A stretch of 49,755 nucleotides of DNA from Acetivibrio cellulolyticus CD2 (GTDB taxonomy: Bacteria > Bacillota > Clostridia > Acetivibrionales > Acetivibrionaceae), in assembly GCF_000179595.2 (NCBI RefSeq), contig NZ_JH556652.1:19392-69146 (forward strand). Reading direction: 5' to 3'. The position numbers and the translations under genes are program-made. Position 1 is the stretch's first letter; the number at the start of each line of letters is the position of its first letter. The notes beneath the pieces are model-generated. The model did not search any database. It saw only the letters and a program-made list of their open reading frames with translations, and was not told the origin of the DNA. Below, piece by piece: positions 1 to 9,146 of the stretch.

Positions 1-9
1 CCCGTTTTA

Positions 10-1518
10 TCATATCTGATGCCTTTTTTTCTGACGATTGTTTATTTCGTTATTTAAAAGTTTCCTCTCTGCATTTTCTTTTGCTTCATTAAGCCTATCT
101 TTTATTACGAAACGAGGATGCACCATTCCATGTTTGATATCATCTGCAATTTCCTGTTGTGTATGACCTTGAGCTTCTAAAACTGCTCCTTGCTGAGTCA
201 ATCCACCCAAACCATATTTGGCGCCTACCTCTTGCATTTCCTTACCGATTTTTGCTTGCATTTTACCAAACGAACTTCTTGCATCTGCACCGGCGAGCTT
301 AATTGGACTTTGTAATGCTTTTACTACCCAGCGGAACCAAAACCACGCTGCTATTGCTAAAGCAACAATAAATATAATACATACTATAAATTGTTTACCA
401 GCTCCTACAAGTTTGAATTCATTCATAGAAACATCTTTTGTTATATATACTGATGCGATCCATGCCAGGTCGAAAAAGAGTGATAGCCCTACGGTTCTTG
501 CAAAGAGATTAACCCAGCCGAAAATTGGATCTGTGTCTCCTTTGTAAGTAGCATAGCTGTACCAGAAGGGAGCAAACGCACCCAACAAACCGATAGTAGC
601 ATATTTAAGTAATCCGAATATTCCCATTAGTATCAAAATTAACATTGACAGTGACATTATAATAAGACCTCCACCGGTTTTTAAAAACCCAAAGAACGTC
701 TTGTCGTAAAATCCTGTATATAGTTCATCGGAATCCCATTCATCCTTATTTTTGTTTTCTGTAAAAACCTCAAGTCCAAATGCCATCCTTACTATTTTGT
801 CACCGGAGAAATCCGAAAAACTTATATTTTCTTGAGTAACAGGTTCATTGTTTTCTCTGATTAGTATAGGACTATTCTTGTCCTCGAATTTTTCTTTTTC
901 GCTAGAATATTTATCCCATAAAGCATTTCTGGCAATGGCATTAAGTCCTGTATTTTCAATATGAATAACCAGATCGCATATAAACAATGAAAAGTAAGTA
1001 AGCAGGAGGCATGTAGCAATAGTAAAAAGATATTTTCCTGCATTAAATTCTCCTAACTCCTTGTCATTTTTCAACCTACCACTTTTAAGACTTAATGTAG
1101 AAAGTATGATTCCCAAAATAGTAAAGAGTAGTGAAAACACAAAACATATATTCCATAAGTTTTTTATCCAGCTTTGATTTATCAGCCTTGGAGTAAGGAA
1201 AACCCATTCACCCATCCAAGCAGAGACAGTATTATATAAGCCTTCAAACATGTCACCAAAAAATATATTTACAATAAAACCGATACCATGCTTGAATATC
1301 TTTTTAACGAAATCTAAAACTTCCCCCATTTTCATCATAGATCCTATAGTAGTCCAATCATACATGAAATCCTTTACTCCATCCCAAGCATTTGGGGTAG
1401 GTGTTGCCTGACTTTGTATATTGGGTGTTGGACTTGCAAATATAGATATGCTGCTAATAGTAATAATAGAAATAGTTATCAAAATTAATACAATTATATA
1501 CTTCTTAAATCTTTTCAA
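10..1518 (-). CDS. VirB6/TrbL-like polytopic membrane protein of the Tad-like operon
   Basis: About 502 residues. A TTG start at 1518 is preferred because a G-rich Shine-Dalgarno lies 7 bases upstream; the frame stays open further upstream to 1662 but without a ribosome site. The N-terminus is Lys/Arg followed by a long hydrophobic run ending at a FAS-P sequence, which looks like a signal peptide or anchor. Several more hydrophobic segments follow, with a soluble loop between the second and third blocks and a charged cytoplasmic-looking tail rich in Lys, Glu and Gln. This layout matches VirB6/TrbL channel proteins of type IV secretion. It is the last gene of the minus-strand operon that includes CpaF, TadB and TadE, so it probably forms an inner-membrane part of the same machine. 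The family call rests on topology, not on a catalytic motif. Confidence 0.6.
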   Translation of the reverse strand: MKRFKKYIIVLILITISIITISSISIFASPTPNIQSQATPTPNAWDGVKDFMYDWTTIGSMMKMGEVLDFVKKIFKHGIGFIVNIFFGDMFEGLYNTVSAWMGEWVFLTPRLINQSWIKNLWNICFVFSLLFTILGIILSTLSLKSGRLKNDKELGEFNAGKYLFTIATCLLLTYFSLFICDLVIHIENTGLNAIARNALWDKYSSEKEKFEDKNSPILIRENNEPVTQENISFSDFSGDKIVRMAFGLEVFTENKNKDEWDSDELYTGFYDKTFFGFLKTGGGLIIMSLSMLILILMGIFGLLKYATIGLLGAFAPFWYSYATYKGDTDPIFGWVNLFARTVGLSLFFDLAWIASVYITKDVSMNEFKLVGAGKQFIVCIIFIVALAIAAWFWFRWVVKALQSPIKLAGADARSSFGKMQAKIGKEMQEVGAKYGLGGLTQQGAVLEAQGHTQQEIADDIKHGMVHPRFVIKDRLNEAKENAERKLLNNEINNRQKKRHQI

Positions 1519-1567
1519 TTTCAATCCCCCCCTTTTGACGAAAAGTTTTCGTTTGCAATCGTAAGTA

Positions 1568-1969
1568 TTATTCAGTTTCCTTTTTAAATTGTGATTTTGC
1601 TGAAACAATAAAGTAATCATCCCAGGCATCTCCTCCAAATAAGACAGGTAGCATAGGAACAAATGTCGGCTGCTTATAAGATACCTTAACAGTTACATAA
1701 TTGTCTGTTTCACGTTTTTCAATAGTAAGTCTATCTGAGTCAGTATTAAGTCCTGAACCTTTTAAGACTTCTTCGGCCTTAACATCAGCAGAAGCCAGGC
1801 CTAAAGCTTCTGCTCTTGATGCTTCTCTGGCAGAGTCTGCAACAATTACCCAAGAAAATATTGTTAAACCTAGGATTATTACACCAAAGAGAATAAAAAT
1901 TAAAATTGGAGACAGCATTACAAACTCTAATGTTTGGGAGCCCTTATTGTTATTAAATTTCCTTATCAC
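1568..1969 (-). CDS. tadE: TadE-like minor pseudopilin
   Basis: 133 residues, GTG start with an AAAGGGGG ribosome site 7 bases upstream. After a short basic leader the sequence reads KGSQTLEF and then one long hydrophobic helix. Glycine followed by a glutamate at +5 is the type IVb prepilin processing pattern, so a TadV/CpaA-like peptidase would cleave after the glycine. A short periplasmic or extracytoplasmic domain of about 90 residues follows. TadE-family proteins are minor pilins that assemble with Flp pili. The start codon lies directly against the end of the TadB gene, indicating co-translation in the operon. Confidence 0.75.
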   Translation of the reverse strand: MIRKFNNNKGSQTLEFVMLSPILIFILFGVIILGLTIFSWVIVADSAREASRAEALGLASADVKAEEVLKGSGLNTDSDRLTIEKRETDNYVTVKVSYKQPTFVPMLPVLFGGDAWDDYFIVSAKSQFKKETE

Positions 1970-2887
1970 CTAAATTCCCCCTTTATAATCTTTTGCGACA
2001 TTGGAAATCCTGCGGACAAGATACATTCCTGATAACGATAATAAGCCTGCAATTACATATGAGATCTTACCAATTGGACTTTCAAGTGAATTTGCTACAT
2101 ACTCTGGCTGCATAAGCCTAATTACAATAAACATAGCCAGAGGCATTAAACCAATTATATATGAGTTTATCTTGCTTTCGGTATTACTTGCATCTATAGT
2201 ATTAAAAAGATCTCCATTTTCCTTCATTTGTGAAGAAATATTCTCAAAGGTTCTTGGCCAGCCTTCGTTAGTAATTTCGCTGTGTACAGATATAGCCATA
2301 CTAACCATTTTAAACTCTGGTATAGGTATTTGCTTTGTCACGTTTTCAAATGCTTCAGACAAACTTTGAGACTTCTTTATATTTGCAGAAACTTTTTCGA
2401 GTACAGATTTTAAAGGGTCTCTGCTTTTTTCGATGGAATAATCAAGAGCTGTTAATAGTGCTTTACCTGCAGTGCCCATACTAGACATGTAGTCTAGCCA
2501 CTCAATAAGCTGTTCAGTCATTAGATCTTTTCTTTTTGATATTCTTTGTTTAAGCAATAGATTAGGTATAAAAAAACCTACTACAGCTACAGGAAGAGAA
2601 AAAACAATATCTTTAAGAAAAAGTTGACCTATAAAAAAAGTTAAAAGAATGGATACAACTTTGAATACTATATATATTTCAGGTGAAAATTTATATCCTG
2701 CCATTCCAATTCTGTTTCTTATACCTTCAAAATGATCCTTTTTGTTTTTTTTCCCTACATCAACTATAACAGGGTTCCTAAGTCGGTTATAGTATTCCTG
2801 GATGTCTTTTTGTTTTATGATCTTGCTAAATATAATTAGAGCTACTGATATAAATATCAATAGCTGCGCAAGTAAAATATATTTCAA
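1970..2887 (-). CDS. tadB: TadB-like type II/IV secretion inner-membrane platform protein
   Basis: About 305 residues. Two starts are possible: ATG at 2917 overlapping the PilZ gene, or TTG at 2887 with a GGAG site 9 bases upstream; the second is preferred. It has an N-terminal hydrophobic helix, a pair of transmembrane helices near residues 75-115, a cytoplasmic T2SSF-type helical domain (around GTAGKALLTALDYSIE and SEAFENV) and two C-terminal transmembrane helices. TadB pairs with TadC to form the platform on which the CpaF ATPase works. It lies directly after the CpaF and PilZ genes in the operon. The family is clear from layout and order; the exact start is less sure. Confidence 0.8.
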   Translation of the reverse strand: MKYILLAQLLIFISVALIIFSKIIKQKDIQEYYNRLRNPVIVDVGKKNKKDHFEGIRNRIGMAGYKFSPEIYIVFKVVSILLTFFIGQLFLKDIVFSLPVAVVGFFIPNLLLKQRISKRKDLMTEQLIEWLDYMSSMGTAGKALLTALDYSIEKSRDPLKSVLEKVSANIKKSQSLSEAFENVTKQIPIPEFKMVSMAISVHSEITNEGWPRTFENISSQMKENGDLFNTIDASNTESKINSYIIGLMPLAMFIVIRLMQPEYVANSLESPIGKISYVIAGLLSLSGMYLVRRISNVAKDYKGGI

Positions 2888-2910
2888 TTTTATCAGCTCC
2901 ATTCTATTAA

Positions 2911-3477
2911 TTAGCATGTAAACTTCTTTAAAAGTTTTTTTACTAATGAATCATATAATTCACGGTCTTTCGAAGACATAGAAATAATTTCCATACCATA
3001 TTCGAATACTTTTTGGTTTATATCGGATTTATTAGCAATTCTTCCTGAAAAACTTATATTCATACTTTGTGTCGGTGTAACATTTACCTCTACTACATCA
3101 CCAATATTGTAGATGTCTAACAAGGAATTGAGCCGTAGACCTGTATAGCTTACATCTTTTGCAACTGCAAATTCAAACTTATGATTCTTAGCAATGGCTG
3201 CGGCAATACTAACAGGGAATCTTACAGTATGTACTCTTTTTTCGTTTTTTAACTGAAACGCAGATAGAAGGATTTTTATCGTAGCTGGGAAAACAATATC
3301 AGTAATATTCCCAACGAAAATATTATCTCCGATATAACAAACTACTGCATCACCAATCTGTATATTATTGATAGGACCATTAAACTTTACAGTTATCAAG
3401 TTTCTATCTAAAAGGATGATTTTAGAGCTCGCCGGACTAAGAAAATTAAAATGTTCAATAATAATATCTTTTTCCAC
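2911..3477 (-). CDS. PilZ-domain protein, likely c-di-GMP sensor for the Tad-like machine
   Basis: 188 residues from a GTG start at 3477, chosen because an AAAGGAG site lies 8 bases upstream; an earlier start at 3504 would overlap the CpaF gene. The N-terminal half resembles a YcgR-like beta domain. The C-terminal half begins with a basic RVHTVR stretch and carries DVSYTG, matching the (D/N)xSxxG signature of PilZ c-di-GMP binding sites; the first arginine motif is spaced slightly unlike the classical RxxxR. It sits between the ATPase (CpaF) and TadB genes, so it probably couples c-di-GMP level to motor activity. This coupling is an inference from position. Confidence 0.72.
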   Translation of the reverse strand: MEKDIIIEHFNFLSPASSKIILLDRNLITVKFNGPINNIQIGDAVVCYIGDNIFVGNITDIVFPATIKILLSAFQLKNEKRVHTVRFPVSIAAAIAKNHKFEFAVAKDVSYTGLRLNSLLDIYNIGDVVEVNVTPTQSMNISFSGRIANKSDINQKVFEYGMEIISMSSKDRELYDSLVKKLLKKFTC

Positions 3478-3497
3478 TTTTGATTCTCCTTTCAACA

Positions 3498-4850
3498 TCA
3501 CCAATTATAGCCTACATCAAGGAGCTTATCTTCTAAAAATGGTATAATGTTATCGGGTATGAAAATAAATTCATCTTTGTTCTTGTTATATTCGAATATG
3601 GGGAGGATAATAATTTCTCCTTTTTCATCAATACCATTTACAACCGAAATTGATATGATACGTCTCTTTATAAGACCATTAATTTTAACTCTTTGTATTT
3701 CAACCATTATATTTATTGCTTCGGCAATTTGACTTCTGATAGCTCTTATAGGTAGATCCATACCTGACATAAGAACCATAGTTTCAAGTCTGCTTATAAT
3801 AGAATACCGATTATTAGCATGCCCGGTTGTAAGTGAACCGTCATGACCTGTGTTCATGGCCTGAAGCATATCTAATGCTTCTCCGCTCCTGACTTCTCCC
3901 ACAATTATTCTATCAGGCCTTACTCTCAGAGAGTTTTTAATTAAGTCTCTAAGCGTTATCTCATTTTTTCCTTCAGAGTTAGGAGGACGTGTTTCAAAAG
4001 ACAGTATATGTTTTTGTTTAAGCCTAAGTTCTGCGGAGTCTTCTATAGTTACAATTCTCTCATCACTTGGAATACAAGATGATACCGCATTTAACATAGT
4101 AGTTTTGCCCGATGAGGTGCCGCCAAATATTAAAATGTTAAGTCGAGCCATAACACATGCTTTTAAAAATAGCGCAATATCTTTTGACATAGTCCCTAAT
4201 TTTATAAGAGTATTAAGATCAATTGAGTGATTAAATTTACGGATAGTCAGGCATGGACCATTTAATGAAACCGGTGGAAGAGTTACATTAATACGTGATC
4301 CATCACTAAGTCTTGCGTCAACTATTGGAGAACTTTCATCTACCTGTCTGTTTACGTTGGATACAATAGAGTTTATCACATTTTTTAATTGCTCTTCACT
4401 TATGAAATATGAATCAGAAACTACTATTTCTCCGCATTTTTCAATGTATATATTACCGATACCGGCACCGTTTACCATTATTTCTGAGACTTCAGGATCA
4501 TCTATGTGTTTCTGCAGCGGACCATAACCAAATAGTTTATCAAAGACGGCTTTTTTACCAATCTCACGGATTTCATTTTCATATTGGATACCAAGACCAA
4601 GAACTTTTGCTTGATGTTCCAAAATTGCATTTACTTGTTTAATAATTGACGATTGTGTTTCTGGTTCATGTATTTTTGCCATAATTTCTTTACTTAAGGA
4701 TCGGATATAATCTTCAAGTTTATTTTCAATTGTTTCCCTATCTTTATCGCCGAGTACAGTTCTACCATCATCGTCTATGTAACTGGTTCCAGATTCTTTT
4801 TGCAAATGTTCAAAATATTCTTCCACTGATAGATCATCAAGGTTTTTCAC
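3498..4850 (-). CDS. cpaF: CpaF/TadA-type secretion ATPase
   Basis: 450 residues from a GTG at 4850, 8 bases after an AAGGGGAG site; another GTG at 4859 is badly spaced. It has the N-terminal domain of CpaF, then the core motor domain with Walker A GGTSSGKTT near residues 242-250, an Asp box and a Walker B region RIIVGEVRSGEALDMLQAM, followed by the His box TGHANN. This is the hexameric ATPase that powers Flp pilus assembly and related secretion. All motifs appear intact. It lies downstream of a CpaE gene and upstream of PilZ, TadB and TadE genes, as expected for a tad operon. Confidence 0.92.
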   Translation of the reverse strand: MKNLDDLSVEEYFEHLQKESGTSYIDDDGRTVLGDKDRETIENKLEDYIRSLSKEIMAKIHEPETQSSIIKQVNAILEHQAKVLGLGIQYENEIREIGKKAVFDKLFGYGPLQKHIDDPEVSEIMVNGAGIGNIYIEKCGEIVVSDSYFISEEQLKNVINSIVSNVNRQVDESSPIVDARLSDGSRINVTLPPVSLNGPCLTIRKFNHSIDLNTLIKLGTMSKDIALFLKACVMARLNILIFGGTSSGKTTMLNAVSSCIPSDERIVTIEDSAELRLKQKHILSFETRPPNSEGKNEITLRDLIKNSLRVRPDRIIVGEVRSGEALDMLQAMNTGHDGSLTTGHANNRYSIISRLETMVLMSGMDLPIRAIRSQIAEAINIMVEIQRVKINGLIKRRIISISVVNGIDEKGEIIILPIFEYNKNKDEFIFIPDNIIPFLEDKLLDVGYNW

Positions 4851-4864
4851 AAAGACCACTCCCC

Positions 4865-6103
4865 TTACCTACTGAAAATTTTGGAAAATATATTTTTGCT
4901 TGTTCTAGAATTATTATTAGATTTCTTTGCAAGGCTTGCTAGAGCGTCATTAGTTACCTTTTTAAAGTCTTCACGGTATTTCGAGCAAGAGAAATCTAGT
5001 GATGGTATTTTTCCTGTTTCAAGAGAACGTATAAACTTTTCGTCGTATCTAATATTACATAAATAATTTAACTTTTTTTCTTCCAGCAGTTGTTCAAGGA
5101 CGATTTGAAACTCTTCACTGTTTTTTGTGCTGCTAGCATTATTGACTATAAGTTTGAGTTTAGGGAATATATAATTTTTTAGTAGGTTCCAGTTCGCAAT
5201 CGTCCTCAATCCTTCGCCCAACTGATCTACAACAATATATCCAACATCACAAAATTCAAGGACAATACTCATTGGACTTAACAGCGAATGCGGAAGGTCC
5301 ACAATGACTACATCGAACAATGGAGAAGCGAATTGCAAAATGTCTTTTATAACACCACGGGTTAAATTTTTGGCTTCTTTTTCATGCCCTGGACTTGGAA
5401 GTATGTAAAGGCCTTCTATTTCATGAGGTATAAAAACATTTTTGTCCGTTTCTTGAACATTACCATCAATAAAATCTTTTACTGTTTTGGCGTTTCCATA
5501 ACCAAGGTGTAATCTGTCAGCTACACTCGAAGTGTTTTTGGTCGTGTCCATATCAATTATTAAAACTACGTTTCCTTGCTTTGCCAAAGATGCGCCCAAA
5601 TTAATTGTAGTGGCTGTTTTTCCTGTTCCTCCTTTACTTCCTGTAACAGCTATTAGGTGTGTTGAAAGTTTAAAGTCCTGAACTTGAAAATCTATGGTAT
5701 TTAACTTTTTTATATATTGATCCCTGTCAAAAGGGTTCTCAAAAGAACTGTCAAATATTTTATCAGGTTCACTATTTACATGTTGGGCTAATATACTAGA
5801 TAATTCTTGGGTTGTATTGTCGTAATTAAGTATTTCTTTTATCTTGAACTTATCCATATCAGCATATAAAGTATAGTCCTCATCATTTGTAACCATATAT
5901 AAATTTTTTGTGCAGCCTGATATATCTTTTGCATAGTCGTCCCATCCAGGCTCATTTCCTAAAAAACACACATCGAAATTTTTCTTTGGATAGTTGTCAT
6001 GTATACCTACAACCGATATGAACGATTGAGGAAATATTTCTTTAATTTTGCCTACAAAAGAATCCCTTTTGGCTTGATTATCAGTCTTTATTAGAATATT
6101 CAT
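4865..6103 (-). CDS. cpaE: CpaE-like MinD/ParA ATPase (receiver-like plus ATPase)
   Basis: 412 residues. The ATG at 6103 has a perfect AGGAGG site; an in-frame ATG at 6145 would overlap the CpaB gene. The first ~130 residues form a degenerate receiver-like domain. A deviant Walker A, GSKGGTGKTATT, is at about residues 152-163, followed by IIDMD (Walker A') and a Walker B-like VVIVDLPHS. CpaE proteins localise and regulate Tad pilus assembly at the membrane. Compared with the second CpaE-like protein at 6903-8621, this copy keeps the ATP-binding lysines, so it is the likely active ATPase of the pair. Confidence 0.85.
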   Translation of the reverse strand: MNILIKTDNQAKRDSFVGKIKEIFPQSFISVVGIHDNYPKKNFDVCFLGNEPGWDDYAKDISGCTKNLYMVTNDEDYTLYADMDKFKIKEILNYDNTTQELSSILAQHVNSEPDKIFDSSFENPFDRDQYIKKLNTIDFQVQDFKLSTHLIAVTGSKGGTGKTATTINLGASLAKQGNVVLIIDMDTTKNTSSVADRLHLGYGNAKTVKDFIDGNVQETDKNVFIPHEIEGLYILPSPGHEKEAKNLTRGVIKDILQFASPLFDVVIVDLPHSLLSPMSIVLEFCDVGYIVVDQLGEGLRTIANWNLLKNYIFPKLKLIVNNASSTKNSEEFQIVLEQLLEEKKLNYLCNIRYDEKFIRSLETGKIPSLDFSCSKYREDFKKVTNDALASLAKKSNNNSRTSKNIFSKIFSR

Positions 6104-6122
6104 TATTTTATATACCTCCTTC

Positions 6123-6896
6123 TCAGTTAAGAATATCGTTGGCATATTTCTGGATAAATGATTGCACTGTTGTTGTTGTTGTTTTACTTGCCTTTTGATC
6201 AGGATTGTATGGATTTAGAGCAACAGATATTTTACCCGCCTGAAGTGCAAATTGAATTTCCTGTGCTTGTTGGGGTTCTACTGCAACAACAATTCCTTCA
6301 ATTTCAGTATTCTCACCTAACGTTTTAAGTACTAATACCTGACCAGCTAATAGTTTACTTATGACTTCCTTTTGTTGTGGTTTTGAAGACTGAGGTTGGT
6401 TATTTACTGATTCATCTTCAGGTATTACTATAGAGAACGAACCAATTATATCTACAAGATCACCTGGTTTCATTTCCCCACCGCAGCCAGATATTTGATC
6501 AACCGGTATTGTAAAAGCTCTAAGTTTTTCGTTTTGAAGATCTGTTAGCTTTGTCGATAACAAACTTGAACTGCTGCTACCTTTGGCAGCCAAAAACTCT
6601 TGTTGTATTGCGGTATCAGCAGGAATTATTGTTCTCGAAACTCTTCCAATAACAAGTTGTTTGTCTGAAGCTTTATTTTTAGCAAATTCTTTGGGAACGT
6701 CTATAAGTTTAATATCTGCTTCGTTGATTACGCTAAAAGCAGGAATTTCCTTTGATGCAGCAACAACCTTCACCATGCCGGTATAACTGCTTATTCCCAT
6801 ATACATTAATACAGCTGCTATCAGCCCCAAAACAATACCCGCTATAACTAAATAAATGCTTCTATTTTTTTTCTTTATTACACCGCCGTTTTCCAT
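6123..6896 (-). CDS. cpaB: CpaB (RcpC)-like SAF-domain protein
   Basis: 257 residues, ATG with a GGAGG site. It has a basic N-terminus, one transmembrane helix at about residues 12-35, then a SAF domain (around ASKEIPAFSVINEADIKLID) and a C-terminal RcpC/CpaB domain containing PGDLVDIIGSF. CpaB proteins sit outside the cytoplasmic membrane and are thought to link the pilus platform to the cell wall or outer layer. It overlaps nothing once the CpaE start at 6103 is used, leaving 19 bases between the genes. Length and order match tad loci. Confidence 0.88.
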   Translation of the reverse strand: MENGGVIKKKNRSIYLVIAGIVLGLIAAVLMYMGISSYTGMVKVVAASKEIPAFSVINEADIKLIDVPKEFAKNKASDKQLVIGRVSRTIIPADTAIQQEFLAAKGSSSSSLLSTKLTDLQNEKLRAFTIPVDQISGCGGEMKPGDLVDIIGSFSIVIPEDESVNNQPQSSKPQQKEVISKLLAGQVLVLKTLGENTEIEGIVVAVEPQQAQEIQFALQAGKISVALNPYNPDQKASKTTTTTVQSFIQKYANDILN

Positions 6897-6902
6897 AAAT
6901 TT

Positions 6903-8621
6903 TTACCCTCCTACTTTTTGAATATATTGATATATCTGATTAAAAGATAAAGCTATTTCAGGATTCATTATCGACGCCGGTTTACCAATACATCTGCTGA
7001 TTGAAACAATTTCCGGCTTATCAGGAATTGTTATTATTCCATCAGTAATAGGTAATTCTCTTCTTTTTTGAGAAAACGTAACTGACAGAATGTCTTTTTC
7101 AGGTGAATCATTTATCTTAATGAATCTGTTTAAAACCATGACCTTATTTGCTTCGAGGTCATCAAATTTGTTTTTTATATCAGCTAGGCTCTGAAGATGC
7201 ACAACGTCCATATCAGCTACAATTATAATGGTTGCTGCCATGGACAATATTGTGTCTGCATATCCTAAGTCAACGCTTCGGGGCATATCTACAACAACAT
7301 AATCACTTGATGATGCCGCATATCTAATTAATTTAGATGCGCTAGAAGCATTTATTTTAGGTTTTAGTTGAGGTTCACAGCTGAAAATTCGGATTGTTCC
7401 CTTAACTCTTCCACCGAGATTGGTTTCGTAACCATATCTTTCGAATGAACCAGTTCTCTCAAGAGCTGCTTTGTATTCTTCCTCCCAATCCATAAATGAT
7501 AGCTTAAAACAAATGTATTGGACTTGTTTATCCAAGTCAACAAGTGCAATATTATCAAAATGTTTAGCTAGTGTTGCAGCTGTGTTCTGTGCAACAAAAC
7601 TTCTTCCAGATGGAGATGGAGAACAAACAACTATAAGGTTATTAATTTTCTTTTGTGTACCTTGCCCCAGGTTGAATGACAAATTAATACTCTTTACTGC
7701 TTTGGTAGCTTCTGTGACAGCTGATAGTGCATTTTGTGTAACATTTGTAACTGATCCTACTAATTGGTTTAGTTGATAGGATGGCCGCTTCCCGCGTTCC
7801 ACTTTTTCTAATTTTGCCTTTTTAATACTTTTATCTTCTGTATCCTTAATTTTTGCATCTGGGTTTTTAGGGAAAAGAGCTTCTTTTAGATCACTAACCT
7901 TCGGATCCGGATCTATAAATATTACATGATTTTCTTTCAACTTCTTTTCGATTAACTCGTTAAGATGGGTATTCGTTTTTACAATATATATTTCTATATC
8001 CAAGCTTATATCATTACAGATATCAATCCAATTTCCATCTTCCTTATTAGGTAGATCTATAATTGATAAAACTGCATCAGGATTAACTTCATTTGCTTGC
8101 TCTCGAAGTTCCTTTTTGGTTCGCACTATTTTTACTACATCTACTCCTTGTATACCCCTGATTTGTTTTTCAAGTATTGTATGCTCTTCACCTAAAGCTA
8201 ACATAACCTTAAGGTTATTGCCTTGTTCAGGTATAATTTCTTCGCAAATATCAGTTTTTGGTTCTACTTTTATATCAATTTCTGTTGTTTCATTATTTCC
8301 CGCTGCTGTCTCGACACTGATATTAAGTTTTTTACATTCATCTAAAAAACTTATAGGAGCTTTCTTCTTACACAAGAGATTTATACTTGATACATTGCAG
8401 CTTATTTCTTTTAAATAGCTTATCAAAAGGCTATATCTATCTTCGTTTTCATTTGTAACGGCCATATCAGATGCAATTACAACATCCGGATTCTTTTCTT
8501 GTATGTATTCTATTGCTTCTTCAAAGCTTAAACAGATATCAGCGGAGTTGCCTTTGCTTCTAAGTGTATCTGATATTTCGTTTGCAATATCATAATTTTC
8601 GAATATTACCAGGAACTTCAT
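6903..8621 (-). CDS. CpaE-like protein with two receiver-like domains and degenerate P-loop
   Basis: 572 residues, ATG preceded by AGAGGTGAG. Two receiver-like segments (about residues 1-115 and 135-255) precede a ParA/MinD-like domain. The P-loop position near residue 332 reads SPSPSGRS, lacking the KGGxGKT lysines, although the following helix and VALVDLD-like Walker A' remain. It is therefore likely to be a non-hydrolysing partner of the second CpaE at 4865-6103, or to use nucleotide differently. Many tad loci have one CpaE; two unequal copies in one operon are less usual. It is the first gene after a hairpin and the small HU-like gene. Confidence 0.75.
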   Translation of the reverse strand: MKFLVIFENYDIANEISDTLRSKGNSADICLSFEEAIEYIQEKNPDVVIASDMAVTNENEDRYSLLISYLKEISCNVSSINLLCKKKAPISFLDECKKLNISVETAAGNNETTEIDIKVEPKTDICEEIIPEQGNNLKVMLALGEEHTILEKQIRGIQGVDVVKIVRTKKELREQANEVNPDAVLSIIDLPNKEDGNWIDICNDISLDIEIYIVKTNTHLNELIEKKLKENHVIFIDPDPKVSDLKEALFPKNPDAKIKDTEDKSIKKAKLEKVERGKRPSYQLNQLVGSVTNVTQNALSAVTEATKAVKSINLSFNLGQGTQKKINNLIVVCSPSPSGRSFVAQNTAATLAKHFDNIALVDLDKQVQYICFKLSFMDWEEEYKAALERTGSFERYGYETNLGGRVKGTIRIFSCEPQLKPKINASSASKLIRYAASSSDYVVVDMPRSVDLGYADTILSMAATIIIVADMDVVHLQSLADIKNKFDDLEANKVMVLNRFIKINDSPEKDILSVTFSQKRRELPITDGIITIPDKPEIVSISRCIGKPASIMNPEIALSFNQIYQYIQKVGG

Positions 8622-8647
8622 TTTAACTCACCTCTCTTTACAGTTTA

Positions 8648-8671
8648 GGGTAAGGTTATGATACCTTACCC
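8648..8671 (-). promoter_or_regulatory. Intercistronic hairpin in the tad operon
   Basis: A perfect 9-bp stem (GGGTAAGGT with ACCTTACCC) and 6-nt loop lies between the HU-like gene and the CpaE-like gene at 6903-8621. No U-run follows on the minus strand, so it is more likely an RNA processing or stabilising hairpin than a strong terminator. Confidence 0.45.
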
Positions 8672-8690
8672 CTCTAACTAAGAAGTCCAT

Positions 8691-8852
8691 TTATTCGGGA
8701 ATAATAGCCTTTGTAATCTTAGTAAACAGCTCAGGCGAATTAACTATTTGTGCATCTATTTCTTCGATAAAGGTATCGAGTACTTTCATAACATCTTGTG
8801 CTGATAAGCCTGTTTTACTACAAATATTTCCTACGATTTCGATTTTTTTCAT
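8691..8852 (-). CDS. Small HU-like protein (53 aa)
   Basis: 53 residues, ATG with AAAGGAG 9 bases upstream. The sequence starts MKKIEIVGNICSKTGLSAQD and has two helices, resembling the first ~40 residues of HU/IHF proteins, but it ends before the DNA-binding beta arms. It could be a small dimerising regulator or adapter, or a remnant. It lies in the tad operon next to the inverted-repeat unit at 8891-9138. The resemblance is visual only. Confidence 0.6.
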   Translation of the reverse strand: MKKIEIVGNICSKTGLSAQDVMKVLDTFIEEIDAQIVNSPELFTKITKAIIPE

Positions 8853-8890
8853 ACTTGATTACTCCTTTCACAGAATATAGAATTAAGCCT

Positions 8891-9138
8891 AGGAATCGGA
8901 GTTTTATAATTACATAAGCATCTTAAGGAGGGTCAAAATGAGTTTAAATTGCCCATATTTTAGTTCAGGATTCTTTTCAGGAGGATCCTGTAAAGTTTTA
9001 GAACAACCTGCAGGGTCAGCTATGATTAAAACATATTGCGAATGTGATGAACATGTAAAATGCCCTCGATTTTGTGAGGCAGAGCGTATAAAAACTCGAG
9101 AACATTTGAATAAATAAGTCTATAAAACTCCGATTCCT
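8891..9138. repeat. 248-bp unit bounded by perfect 18-bp inverted repeats
   Basis: The arms lie at 8891-8908 and 9121-9138 and are perfectly complementary (AGGAATCGGAGTTTTATA and its complement). They enclose one small gene on the plus strand, while every neighbour is on the minus strand. The right arm starts 8 bases after the stop of the TadE/G-like gene. A TATAAT occurs at 8905-8910. An invertible DNA switch, a MITE-like cassette, or a regulatory long-range RNA stem are all possible. No convincing target duplication is visible. Confidence 0.7.
8938..9117 (+). CDS. Small Cys-rich protein (59 aa) inside inverted repeats
   Basis: 59 residues, ATG 5 bases after a strong AAGGAGGG ribosome site. 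Six cysteines occur in the pattern CPYF near the start, one Cys at about 18, YCEC, and KCPRFC, so metal or Fe-S binding is plausible. No signal peptide or membrane segment is visible. It is the only plus-strand gene within the tad operon and lies within the 18-bp inverted repeats. I do not recognise a named family. Confidence 0.65.
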   Translation: MSLNCPYFSSGFFSGGSCKVLEQPAGSAMIKTYCECDEHVKCPRFCEAERIKTREHLNK

Positions 9139-9146
9139 TATTAATG

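Noticed and set aside
8891-9138. Insertion sequence
   Set aside because: No transposase and no target duplication; only inverted repeats and a small Cys-rich gene.
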